DNA of 64,000 bases from Astragalus membranaceus (lineage: Eukaryota > Streptophyta > Magnoliopsida > Fabales > Fabaceae), in the NCBI GenBank assembly GCA_039519185.1, contig CM076846.1, forward strand, positions 71,100,666-71,164,665, written 5' to 3'. The translations under genes were made by a program, and so were the position numbers. This document shows, one piece after another, positions 44,035 to 53,275 of the stretch (within the stretch, counting starts at the first letter, position 1; every line of letters begins with the position of its first letter). A model generated the notes under the pieces. The model worked only from the letters and a program-made list of their open reading frames with translations, had not been told where the DNA came from and did not search any database.

Positions 44035-45370
44035 CTGGGTTTACAACTTGAGATTGTAGGTTTGGACGGGTTTCTTCGGAGGGGTGACTTTCTGAACCTT
44101 CAGAATCAGTTTTCACATAATTCCTCAGGAACCCCTTCCTGATTAGTTTTTCAATTTCATTCCTCGGGGAAAAACAATTTTCCGTATCATGACCTCGTCC
44201 CCTGTGGTATTCACACCATAGGTAAGTGTATTTACCCAGGGATCTTCCTGCCGGGTTCAACTCTGGAATGAGTTTGGTATGCATGATGTCTTTCAAGATG
44301 ACTCCCCTTTTCTGATTTAATGGAGTCAAGGCTCCTCTTTGTGGACTGACCTGATTTCGTGGGGGATCTCGTCGTTGTGATGTATTACATTGGAAATCTT
44401 CGGATTGGTGCCTGCGGTCTTGTCCCCTTTCTCTGGCATCACGGTTACGCTTTTCTGCATTGCTTTCCTCGCCCTTCATGTATGCTTCTGCTCTGGCTAA
44501 TACCTCCTGCATGTTTTATGCCGACCTATAGGACAGGGATTTGTTGAAATGGCCGCCACGGAGACCGTTAGCGAATGCGTCCGCGAACTGCCTTTGGTCA
44601 GGGTGCTCCACATTGACGGTTATATCGCTGAAACAACCTAGGTACAAATGGAGGGATTCGTTGGGTCCCTGCCTGGTATTGAAAAGTGTGGCAGTTGTTG
44701 TTTTCCGGTGTCGTCTGTTTGAGAAGTGCTTGATGAATTTCTTAGTGAAGTTGGCATAACTGGAGATTGATTTACTGGGGAGACTCATGTACCAGCGTAG
44801 GGTTGCTCCTTTCATAGTTCCTGAAAAAAATTGGCATTTAAGAGTCTCATGTGCACCAACGGTGGCCATTTGAGTGTTAAAGGCTGTCAGATGCTCTTGA
44901 GGGTCTCTTTTTGCATCGTAGTTTTCCAACAGCGGCGGTTTGAAGTTCAGGGGGACCAAATCGGACTTTATGGAATCCGTTAACGGTTGAGGTTTTTATA
45001 TTTGAACACTATCCAGACTGTTTGGGTCATTTTCTTGTTGGAGAACGTCCATAAGCCGTTGCAAGGATTGATTTTGCTTTCGGAGATCGTCAATGATGGG
45101 GTGAACATCGGCTAATGAGGGGTGCTCTCCCCTGTCTGGCTGAATGGGTACTGCGGGTTGCTGAACGGGAGTTTCGACAACAACTGGCGTCACTATGGTT
45201 GGAATGGTTGTCTTTGACGGAACCGGGATGGTTCCTTCTGCCGGGATGCCTGCTGGAGAATCTGGACGACGAGTTCTGGGGTGACCCTGACGGGGAGGCT
45301 CCCATCGGGTAGTCGCACCACGCGATGACGATGGTGTATCTCGCCGATGATCCCGACAAGTGGTGACCAT
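43980..45370 (-). pseudogene. Tat gag, one frame with two stops
   Basis: A single minus-strand frame from the ATG at 45370, broken by TAA at about 44996-44998 and 44516-44518. It contains a proline-rich start, the gag core (DPQEHLTAFNTQMATVGAHE, CQFFSGTMKGATLRWYMSLP, FIKHFSNRR), an arginine-rich linker with EVLARAEAYMKGEE, and the CEYHRGRGHDTENC zinc-knuckle-like segment (CX2HX8C type). A frameshift near 44030 leads to the protease frame. The call is secure for the Tat gag family. Confidence 0.85.
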
Positions 45371-45464
45371 GATTCGTGGTGGCCTTATGATGGAAATCTT
45401 GTATAGTGATTATGGAGTTGGAAAAGTAAAGAACAGGAAGTGCGGCCGGGAATAATTTTACCGA

Positions 45465-45482
45465 GCCCCACGGTGGGCGCCA
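45465..45482 (-). other. Primer binding site of the minus-strand Tat element
   Basis: Minus strand TGGCGCCCACCGTGGGGC, one base from the LTR end at 45484. A typical Tat/Ogre-type primer site. Confidence 0.85.
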
Positions 45483-45483
45483 A

Positions 45484-45837
45484 TGTACTTGAGTAAAAGT
45501 TTATTATCAACTCGGAATGGTTACAAGAGGCCAGATAGCAATTTGTCTATCTCGGTTATAGTCTCAGTATCTGTGTGTGCCTGCCTTCCTACTTCTATCC
45601 CTGTTCTATATATAGTCGAGCTCTTCTATAACCGCCGGGGTGGTTTCCTGTCCGGTTTCTCCAGGATCACGTCTCTCTTGGCCCTGCCGGTTACGTGGAG
45701 ATCTTATCTAATCTATGAGTCACCTTTTCGGCTTCACGTGGCTCCTTGAGCGAATGCCACGTTGAGACCTGTCTATGAGTCACCAAGTCGGGGTCATGTG
45801 GCGCGCTTTAAGGGGTCTAACCGGTTTGGACGGTCTA
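45484..45837 (-). repeat. 5' LTR of the minus-strand Tat element (354 bp)
   Basis: Same length as 34143-34496 with scattered substitutions. Its terminal dinucleotide on the plus strand is TA where the other copy has CA. Confidence 0.8.
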
Positions 45838-45871
45838 GTAATTAAGTGCTATCTTTGATTGTCATTCTCCT

Positions 45872-46283
45872 TGAAGCCTAGGAAAAACATCTCTCTTACA
45901 ACTTTGCATTCTTTGGGTTTTGTTCGGGAGTCAACCAAGAGCTCCAATTAGCAATGCTAGAGGGTGCGATTAGCGACAAGATATGGATCAGCCCAATCAA
46001 CTTGGCCCACATCCACTACATGCAAGCCCAATGCACTTGGACGGTTCAGATCGCCTCCACTGATCCGACGATCCACAACAAACAACAATTTCCTATAAAT
46101 ACCGGCTCGCATAGCCATTTACGAGGTACATACTCTTCCTTTGCATATACACTGTCTTACTGTCATACTGACTTGAGTGTCGGAGTGGCTTGCAGGTACC
46201 CCCCGGGCGCTCACAGACCTCCTACCAGGACAGCAAAAGACCTACAAACGGGAGCCTACTAAAATACTGTTAGGTTCAGAACA
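45872..46283 (+). repeat. 5' LTR of the plus-strand Tat element (412 bp)
   Basis: TGAAGCCTAGGAAAA ... GTTCAGAACA. The other LTR has the same length and differs at a modest number of positions. Confidence 0.85.
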
Positions 46284-46302
46284 TTGGCGACCACAGTGGG
46301 AG
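46284..46302 (+). other. Primer binding site of the plus-strand Tat element
   Basis: TTGGCGACCACAGTGGGAG immediately follows the LTR end, the form common in Tat elements. Confidence 0.8.
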
Positions 46303-46355
46303 TATTTTTACCTTTTCACACAATCATAACTCAAAACTTTTCTCTTGCCTGCTCC

Positions 46356-48569
46356 ATGGCTCCCAGACGCAGACCCCGGACTCGAAGCGTCACCTATGAG
46401 GGCGCCTGGCAGGGCGCCTATGATGAAGCAGCCAGCGCCCATGAGGGCGCCTGGCAGGGCGCCTATGATGAAGCAGCCAGCCCCCATGAGGGCGCCTGTA
46501 ATGAAGCAGGCAGCGCCCATGAGGGCGCCTGGCAGGACACCCATAGTGAAGCACAAAGCGCCCAAGAGGGCACCATGGAAATTGATGGAAGCAACCCCCT
46601 TGACGATGGGGGGTCAAACAAGTCAATGAGGAAAAAGTGGAAAGAAATCTTGAGCGTTGCGTCAACCTCAACCCCTAGGAAGGGGCTAGTCAGACCACCT
46701 TTATCCTTTGACGACAAGGATTTGTTTGACGGGAAACCAAACTAACACGTCCCGCTACACATCACCGCCATTATGGCCAACTGTGAAGTAAGAAGAGTCC
46801 TGGTCGACCAGGGAAGCTCAGTAGACGTCGTTTTCGAAGATCTGCTACAAGTATTGAACATCTCCCCCGCCGACCTGACTCCATACCAAGGAGAGGATTT
46901 GACCGGGTTCGACGGATCAAGGATTAAGCCACGAGGCCACTTGGAACTCATGGTCACCTATGTGGACCCCGATAGTAAACCACCGTTGTTCAGAACTGTC
47001 AAAACAGCCTTCCTAGTCCTCCCATGTAAGTCTATCTACCAGTGTATCATCGGGAGACCAACGCTGGGCAAGCTAGGAGCCGTAACCTCAACCGTCCACC
47101 TGAAGATGAAGTTCCACAATCTAGAAAATAAGGTTGTGACTCTCCAGGCAGACATGGACGCAGCGCTTAGGTGTTGCTACATGGCCCCGAAGGACAAAAA
47201 AGAAACTGCGGAAGTCGAAGATTCAGGTAGGGAACCCAGGAGAGAAGCCGAAATAAATTTGGCAGATTTGGATGCCAGATATGACCCGGACAGTGAGGAA
47301 GAGGAGGAAGATTCCACCCTCACTAAGGAGCTCAAAAAGCGAATGAAGAGGCGCGAGCCGGATGGCGCCTTCATCCCCATCCGGTTAGGAGAAGACCACG
47401 CTAAGACTATCAAGATTGGCTCCGACCTCCCCAAGGAGGTCAAAGAGAAACTTACTGTCTGCCTAAGGGAGAATGCGGACCTGTTTGCCTGGTCTACAAC
47501 TGACATGCCAGGAATACCACCCGAGGTAACCTGTCACCACCTGGTTGTTAACCCCGATACTAAGTGGGTCGCCCAGAGAAGAAGAGTCCAAAAAAAAGAG
47601 AAAACCGAAGCCGCTGTGAAGGACCTCGTGGAGGCAAATTTCGTAAAAGAAATTAAGTACACCACCTGGCTGTCAAACGTAGTCCTTGTGAAGAAATCGA
47701 ACGGAAAATGGAGAATGTGTGTCGACTATACTGATCTCAACAAGGCATGTCCCAAAGACGCCTTCCCCGTCCCTAGTGTGGACAAGTTAGTCGATAGCGC
47801 CTCAGGATTCCGTTTGCAATCTTTCATGGACGCATACTCGGGATACAACCAAATTCCGATGTTCCCGCCCGATCAGGAGAAAACAGCATTCATGACAAAA
47901 CATGGGAATTATTGTTATCGCGTGATGCCGTTTGGAATCAAGAACGCCAGGGCGACCTATCAAAGAATGATGAATAAAATCTTCAAAAGTCAAATCGGCC
48001 GGACAATCGAAGTGTACCTAGACGACATGATAGTGAAAAATAAAAGCGACCCAGATCACCTCGGGGACCTGACAGAAGTGTTTTCTGAGATCCGGAAGAA
48101 CAATATAAGATTGAACCTAGAGAAGTGCACTTTTGGGGTCCGTGCAGGGAAGTTCCTCGGTTTCTATCTCACTGAGAGAGGCATCGAGGCCAACCCAGAC
48201 AAATGCAGGGCCGTGACCGAGATGGCATCGCCCACCACAAAGAACGAAATTCAGAAGCTCACCGGGATGATAGCAACGCTGTCCCGATTCATTTCAAAAG
48301 CAGCCCACAAGTCCCTACCTTTGTTCAAGCTTCTTAAGAAGGAGACGGGTTTTGAGTGGACCGCCGAGAAAGAGCAGGCATTGACCCTTTTGAAAGAGAC
48401 TCTCTCCAAGCCACCCATCTTGACACGTCTTGAGGAAGGCGAAACGTTATACTTATACCTCGTTGTGGCCGATGAAGCATTAAGCGCAGTGCTTGTCAGG
48501 GAAACCAGCGCTGGCCAGAGGCCGGTATACTATGTCAGTAATTCAAACTTTACCTTTGCAAATCCCTAG
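46356..48569 (+). pseudogene. Tat gag (shortened), protease and reverse transcriptase
   Basis: One frame from the ATG at 46356 with a single TAA at 46743-46745. Gag is only about 130 codons; its N-terminus is a tandem repeat of EGAWQGAYDEAASAH units encoded by GGCGCC-rich DNA, and the normal gag core is missing. After the stop come the protease (VLVDQGSSVDVVF, then IIGRPTLGKLGA), an acidic linker and RT with FAWSTTDMPGIPP, MCVDYTDLNKACPKD, MPFGIKNARATYQR and the catalytic EVYLDDMIVK near 48010-48040. RNase H begins (LYLYLVVADEALSAVLVRE) but homology ends about 48535. No integrase follows. Confidence 0.9.
46400..46570 (+). repeat. GGCGCC repeat inside the Tat gag
   Basis: Three to four units of CCATGAGGGCGCCTGGCAGG plus GCGCCTATGATGAAGCAGC, about 42-57 bp each. 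The reading frame is kept across units. The same unit recurs outside the coding region at 48640-48740 and 49735-49930. Confidence 0.85.
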
Positions 48570-48837
48570 CAGTAACACTTATTCCCAAAAACTTCTCCAA
48601 GATCGAGAAAGAGAAAGGGTCCAACTCCATAGGAAGGAGGGCGCCTGGCAGGGCGCCTGACAGAAGCAACTAGTGCCCATGAGGGCGCCTGGCAGGAACA
48701 AGCAGTGCTCAGCAGAGGGGCGCCTGGCAGGGGGGCAATGCTAGTTTGAGATCCTACCTACCGGGCAGAGAGGGACTGCCTAGATCGCAGGGGCACGAGT
48801 CAACCTACAGGTTCACGAAGCGGCTATCAAGAGATGC

Positions 48838-49139
48838 CGCAACCTCTGATGTGTGAATTAAATTCGGATCGATTCTGATAAACTCCTGTCAGAGTCCCTA
48901 GATGGGCGAAGTGGCATCGCAAGATGTCACAACCTCGAAGTGGCATATCGAAAAGGTCGCAACCTCTGATGGGTGAGTTAAATTCGGATCGATTCTGATA
49001 AACTCCTGTCAGAGTCCCTAGATGGGCGAAGTGGCATCGCAAGATGTCACAACCTCGAAGCGGCATATCGAAAAAATCGCAACCTCTGATGGGTGAGTTA
49101 AATTCGGATCGATTCTGATAAACTCCTGTCAGAGTTAAC
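48838..49139 (+). repeat. 120-bp tandem repeat, 2.5 copies
   Basis: Units start CGCAACCTCTGATG at 48838, 48958 and 49078, exactly 120 bp apart, and include GTGGCATCGCAAGATGTCAC. Copies differ at only a few bases. A diverged relative (GTGTCGCAATCCCTGG, then CCTGGTAAACTGC) occurs at about 53545-53605 in the other Tat relic. Confidence 0.9.
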
Positions 49140-49734
49140 AGTGCCACGAGGCGATACGAGATGATACATTCGGAGGCGTGAAAAACAAGCGAGACAAAAG
49201 GAAACATGGATATAACATGAAAATCACCAGTCAGGCTCCATAAAGCGAACGTACAACGAAATCCAACAGGACAAAAAGAAATTACAAGTCAAAAGCAACC
49301 GAACATCTAGAAGAAGTAATCAAGGGGTAATGACGTCGAAATCAACCATGTTGGAACGATATCTAACAATCCTCCCATCAATAGCCTCGTGGTCAAAACG
49401 GAAGGTAGCAGCTCCTGGCAAAACAATCAGTCACGATATAGACAAGAAAACTTAGAGACAACCCCCCCTCCCCCGAGGTTGGAGACCTTAGCAAACAAGA
49501 CACGCTCAAAAGAACAAGAAGCTAGAAAGATAAACGAAAAGTCCGCCCGGAAGTTACCTCAGTGAATTAGAAGCGGCAACGATTTGCGAGAACATCAACG
49601 GATGATGGTAAGAGCAACTCCCCTCGGCACCAAGCAAGCCCTGAAAAATTCATAGATAAGAAAGCAGATCAAAAGTCAGGAGGAACAGCAAAAATAAAGC
49701 GGAGTGCCAATCACACGTCCACACAAAGCCAGCG

Positions 49735-49930
49735 CCCATAGGGGCGTCTGGCAGGGCGCCAATGAGGCAGCCAGCGCCCATGAGGGCGCCTGGCAGGGCG
49801 CTAGTCAAGGCAGCCAGCTCCCATGAGGGCGCCTGGCAGGGCGCCAGGCAAGGCAGCCAGCGCCCATGGGGGCGCCTGGCAGGGCACCAGTCAGGAGCAA
49901 GCAATGCCCAGCAAAGGGGAGCCTGGCAGG
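49735..49930 (+). repeat. GGCGCC repeat in the Tat 3' non-coding region
   Basis: Four to five units of GCCAGCGCCCATGAGGGCGC then CTGGCAGGGCGCC, about 42 bp apart, in the same orientation as the repeat in gag. The core GGCGCC-TGGCAG-GGCGCC can fold on itself. Confidence 0.85.
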
Positions 49931-50465
49931 GGGCAGTCTGAAAGCAAATCCTTCGCAACGAGGTAGTCAGCACTATGCAGTAAGGCACCCACGGGAGCAC
50001 CGAACCTTGTCTCGCAAAATCTTCTCCACGAAAAGCCACCCAGCACACGCAAGCAGGGAACAACACGCAAGACACCTAGGAGGGCGCCAACTCTCAAAAA
50101 CAAACAAGCACCCGGGAAAGCGCCCACGAGGGCCCCCACGTCAAGATGTCTTAGCACCTTAGCACAAGGCGCCCAGGGGGGGAACCAACATCAGAGTACG
50201 CCACCCTAGCGTGGTGCCTAGCACAAGGATTACACCAAAGGAGGTGTGAGTCGCGGTCGCAACGAAGTGACCTCATACGACCCGACAAGACAGACAAGGA
50301 ACGCTTGGGAGAATTTCTCTTCTTTACTCTAGCGAGTGAAAAGGACAAAACACGGTTGTTACAAAGGCAGTCTCCCGCGCAACCTCACAGATCCGACAAA
50401 CCGACGAAAATTCTTCAAGCCAAGACCATCCTTCGGAATAATCTCTGCTAGGGGGGCAACTATTC

Positions 50466-50877
50466 TGGAGCCTAGGAAAAACATCTCTCTTACAACTTTG
50501 CCTTCTTTGGGTTTTGTTCGGGAGTCAACCAAGACCTCCAATTAGCAATACCAGAGGGTGCGATTAGCGACAAGATATGGATCAGCCCAATCAACTTGGC
50601 CCATATCCACTACATGCAAGCCCAATGCACTTGGAGGGTTCAGATCGCCGCCACTGATCCGACGATCCACAACGAACAGCAATTTCCTATAAGTACCGGG
50701 TCGCATAGCCATTTACGAGGTACATACTCTTCCTTTGCATATACACTGTCTTACTCTCATACTGACTTGAGCGTCGGAGTGGCTTGCAGGTACCCCCCCG
50801 GGAGCTCACAGACCTCCACCAGGACAGCAAGAGACCTACCAACGGCAGCCTACTAAAATACTGTTAGGTACAGAACA
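50466..50877 (+). repeat. 3' LTR of the plus-strand Tat element (412 bp)
   Basis: TGGAGCCTAGGAAAA ... GTACAGAACA, same length as the 5' LTR. Confidence 0.85.
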
Positions 50878-50961
50878 GGTTCTTTGGAAATTCATGTGCT
50901 ATTTTTATGTCTTGTTTTATGTGTTTTGCTCGGAGTGCAAATGTTAAAGTGTGGGGGAATT
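50878..50961 (+). other. End of Athila internal region with purine tract
   Basis: Ends AAAGTGTGGGGGAATT directly before an Athila-type LTR start. It probably continues 45843-45871, the Tat element having been inserted between. Confidence 0.65.
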
Positions 50962-52122
50962 TGATCGGTGCATTTTAATGCACACTTTATAGCTTTTCAC
51001 TTGGTGTTTTTGGTTGTGTTCTGTGTTTAATATTTAAGTCCTAGCGCGTTTCTAGACTTTGGGTCTTATTTTAGCAATATAACAATTTTCAGACTAATTC
51101 TTGTTTTTATTGCATATTGACGTCTGTCTACTCTGCCAGACATTACGTTGGAAGGATAAGGAACAGACTTACAATTCTTCTGTTGAGCTCGAAACCCAAT
51201 TGTGAAGTCTTGAAGGTCCAAACTGCGAATTACCGAAGTAGTTTAGTCAATTACGGGTTTATGAGGGTTTTCGTTTTGTCCTAGTTATTTACACTGGTTA
51301 GCAGCCTCTTTGAACTCTCTTACGCATTCCTTTTCAATTTATGTCTTTGAGCTCTAACCTCCATGGAAGCTTAAGCCCTATATCAATCTATTGATGAAGG
51401 ATGTTGCTTGTAAGGATTTTGAAGTTCGGTGCTTAATGTTTATTTCGTTTTTATGGTTTTAATTATTTCTCTATTAATTCTATCGACGTAATTCTTGCTG
51501 CAAATTCGGTTTGTGTTTTACTTAATTACTCAAACTCCGTGATTTGCTTATGTCGTTCGTTTTATGATTTGGTTTTGCTTAATCACTTAATCATGATTCT
51601 GTTTTGCAACTTTCATTTTTCAAATTATTTTATCGCTTGTTTAATCTAGTTTGGATAGGAATTGATAGAGTCTATGACGCTTGTTTATAGGATTGATAGA
51701 ATACAGTTATGATGTCAATTGTGTTACTGGCGCTTATTCACTATCGCGATTGATTGAACACACTGTTTTGACATTTGCTTTAAAACGGTGTGAATTCGTA
51801 TGAACTGATTAACGCTTGTTTAGTTAGTTTATGATCAATGAAGAATTATCGAACCTTGCACGAATCTTTATTTTAGAACCGATGAGAAATCCAATAAGAG
51901 CACCTGAAACCAATGGATTGATTGTTTATCTTTAATTGATTTTCTTTGTTAAACATCAAACTCTTTTCCTAAGAAAACCCTTTCGTTCTTGATTGTTACT
52001 TTCGTTCTTGATTCTGATAGTATTTAATTCATAGGTCCTTGTGAGACGACCAAGGTTAACTCACCTAGATACTATATTTTAATATTTTTTAATTATTTTG
52101 ACCCACGTACGACCGCTGATCA
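50962..52122 (+). repeat. Athila-type 3' LTR (1,161 bp)
   Basis: Starts TGATCGGTGCATTTTAATG and ends CACGTACGACCGCTGATCA, with GTCCTTGTGAGACGACC before the end; these are familiar segments of Athila/Diaspora-type LTRs of dicots. No 5' partner is seen in the window, so the 5' LTR is lost or outside. The bases after it (AAGAC) would be its target duplication. Confidence 0.75.
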
Positions 52123-52147
52123 AAGACTCTTTCGTAGAGGTCTCTCG

Positions 52148-53275
52148 ATGCCTCTGTTAAAATGTGTAGAAGGAGACGAGGCTGATTATGTCCTGGCAGA
52201 GATCCACGTGGGGATCTGCGGACAACACCTCGTAGGCAAGGCCCTGGCAACGAAGGAATTAAGAGCAGTATACTATTGGCCAACCATGAACCAAGACACT
52301 CAAAAGTATGTCAAGAAGTGCGAAAAAAGCCAAAAACACGCAGATGTGCATATCGCCCCAACAACAGAGCTGACATCTTTGTCTTCTCCATGGCCATTCG
52401 CTTGGTGGGGGATTGATTTACTAGGACCTTTTCCAGTGGGGTCTGGACAATTCAAGTACCTAATTGTAGCAGTCGACCATTTTACTAAATGGATCGAGGC
52501 CGAACCACTGGCTACCATCACGGCCAAGAATTGTATCAAGTTCTTCAAGAAAAACATCATGACACGATTTGGTATACCCGAAGTGGCGATCACTGATAAT
52601 GGAACACAGTTCACAGACAAGGGTTTCAGACAACTTATGAATGATCTGGGAATAAAGCACCGCTTCACCTCTGTGGAATACCCCCAAACTAACGGTCATA
52701 CTGAGGCAGCCAATAGGGTAATCTTAAAAGGATTGCGACGACGATTGGATGAAACAAAGGGTAACTGGCCAGAAGAACTACCATGTGTCCTATGGGTATA
52801 ACGAACTACCCCACACTCCTCAACAGGGGAATCACCTTTCCGTCTCGCCTATGGGACTGAGGCAGTCATCCCAGTCGAAATAGGCAAGCTAAGCTAGAGA
52901 GCGGAGCACCCAGAAACAAAGGAAACTAATGAGCAGAGAATCCGAGAAGAGTTAGACCACGTGGTGGAGTTCAGAAACCAGGCAGCACTCGAGATGCTGT
53001 AATCAAACAGAGGATGACAACTAGGTTCAACGCCAGGGTAGTTCCAAGAAGCTTCGGGGTAGGGGATCTCGTCCTATGAAGGGCAGATGTCGGTCTAAAG
53101 AATACCGCCTAAGGGAAGTTGGCCACAAACTGGGAAGGACCATACAGAATCACTGTAGGAACCAGCGGTCTACAAGCTTGGGTCTTTAACCAAGGAACCA
53201 ATACCCAGGATAAGGAACGCAGACAAGTTGAGGAAATTTGTTGTCACCAAAGAAAACCCGTTACATGAAAAATAA
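52148..53275 (+). pseudogene. Tat-type integrase relic
   Basis: Zinc domain EIHVGICGQH followed by KKCEKS, where the second cysteine of the usual CxxC is serine. The catalytic core acidic residues are in WWGIDLLGPFP, ITDNGTQFTDKGF and NGHTEAANR. A TAA at 52799-52801 replaces a tyrosine, and further stops (near 52891 and 53000) follow in a frame that still shows the C-terminal RTTPHSST, SPFRLAYGTEAVIPVEI and, in shifted frames, the end RKFVVTKENP before TAA at 53273-53275. The matching upstream pol (RT) is not here. Athila DNA lies directly upstream. Confidence 0.85.

Larger units (their letters stand above)
34143..45837 (-). mobile_element. Tat-type Ty3/gypsy element, minus strand, lacking RT/RNase H/integrase
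   Basis: Equal-length 354-bp LTRs at 34143-34496 and 45484-45837. The primer site TGGCGCCCACCGTGGGGC (minus strand, 45465-45482) is adjacent to the right LTR. Gag and protease relics are on the minus strand (43320-45370) and a long ORF runs in antisense on the plus strand (35076-42350). An antisense ORF beyond pol is a known trait of Tat elements such as Grande and Retand. Flanking bases GAAAT (34138-34142) and GTAAT (45838-45842) match at four of five positions. A copia element of about 5.2 kb is nested inside. Confidence 0.85.
48570..50465 (+). other. Non-coding 3' region of the plus-strand Tat element
   Basis: No domain recognised. Contains GGCGCC repeats (48640-48740, 49735-49930), a 120-bp tandem repeat (48838-49139) and unrelated AT-poor sequence. 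Open frames such as 49650-50075 (minus) come from the repeats. Confidence 0.75.
45872..50877 (+). mobile_element. Tat-type Ty3/gypsy element, plus strand, lacking integrase (5.0 kb)
   Basis: Two 412-bp LTRs (45872-46283 and 50466-50877), a primer site TTGGCGACCACAGTGGGAG (46284-46302), a shortened gag, protease, RT, a cut RNase H, a repeat-rich 3' non-coding region and a purine tract (GCTAGGGGGGCAAC, about 50448-50461). Integrase is absent. The bases flanking the element (CTCCT and GGTTC) do not match, so no target duplication is visible. Confidence 0.85.

Noticed and set aside
46308..46717. Minus-strand frames opposite the Tat gag repeat
   Set aside because: Shadow frames of the GGCGCC repeat; the plus-strand frame joins the protease and RT.
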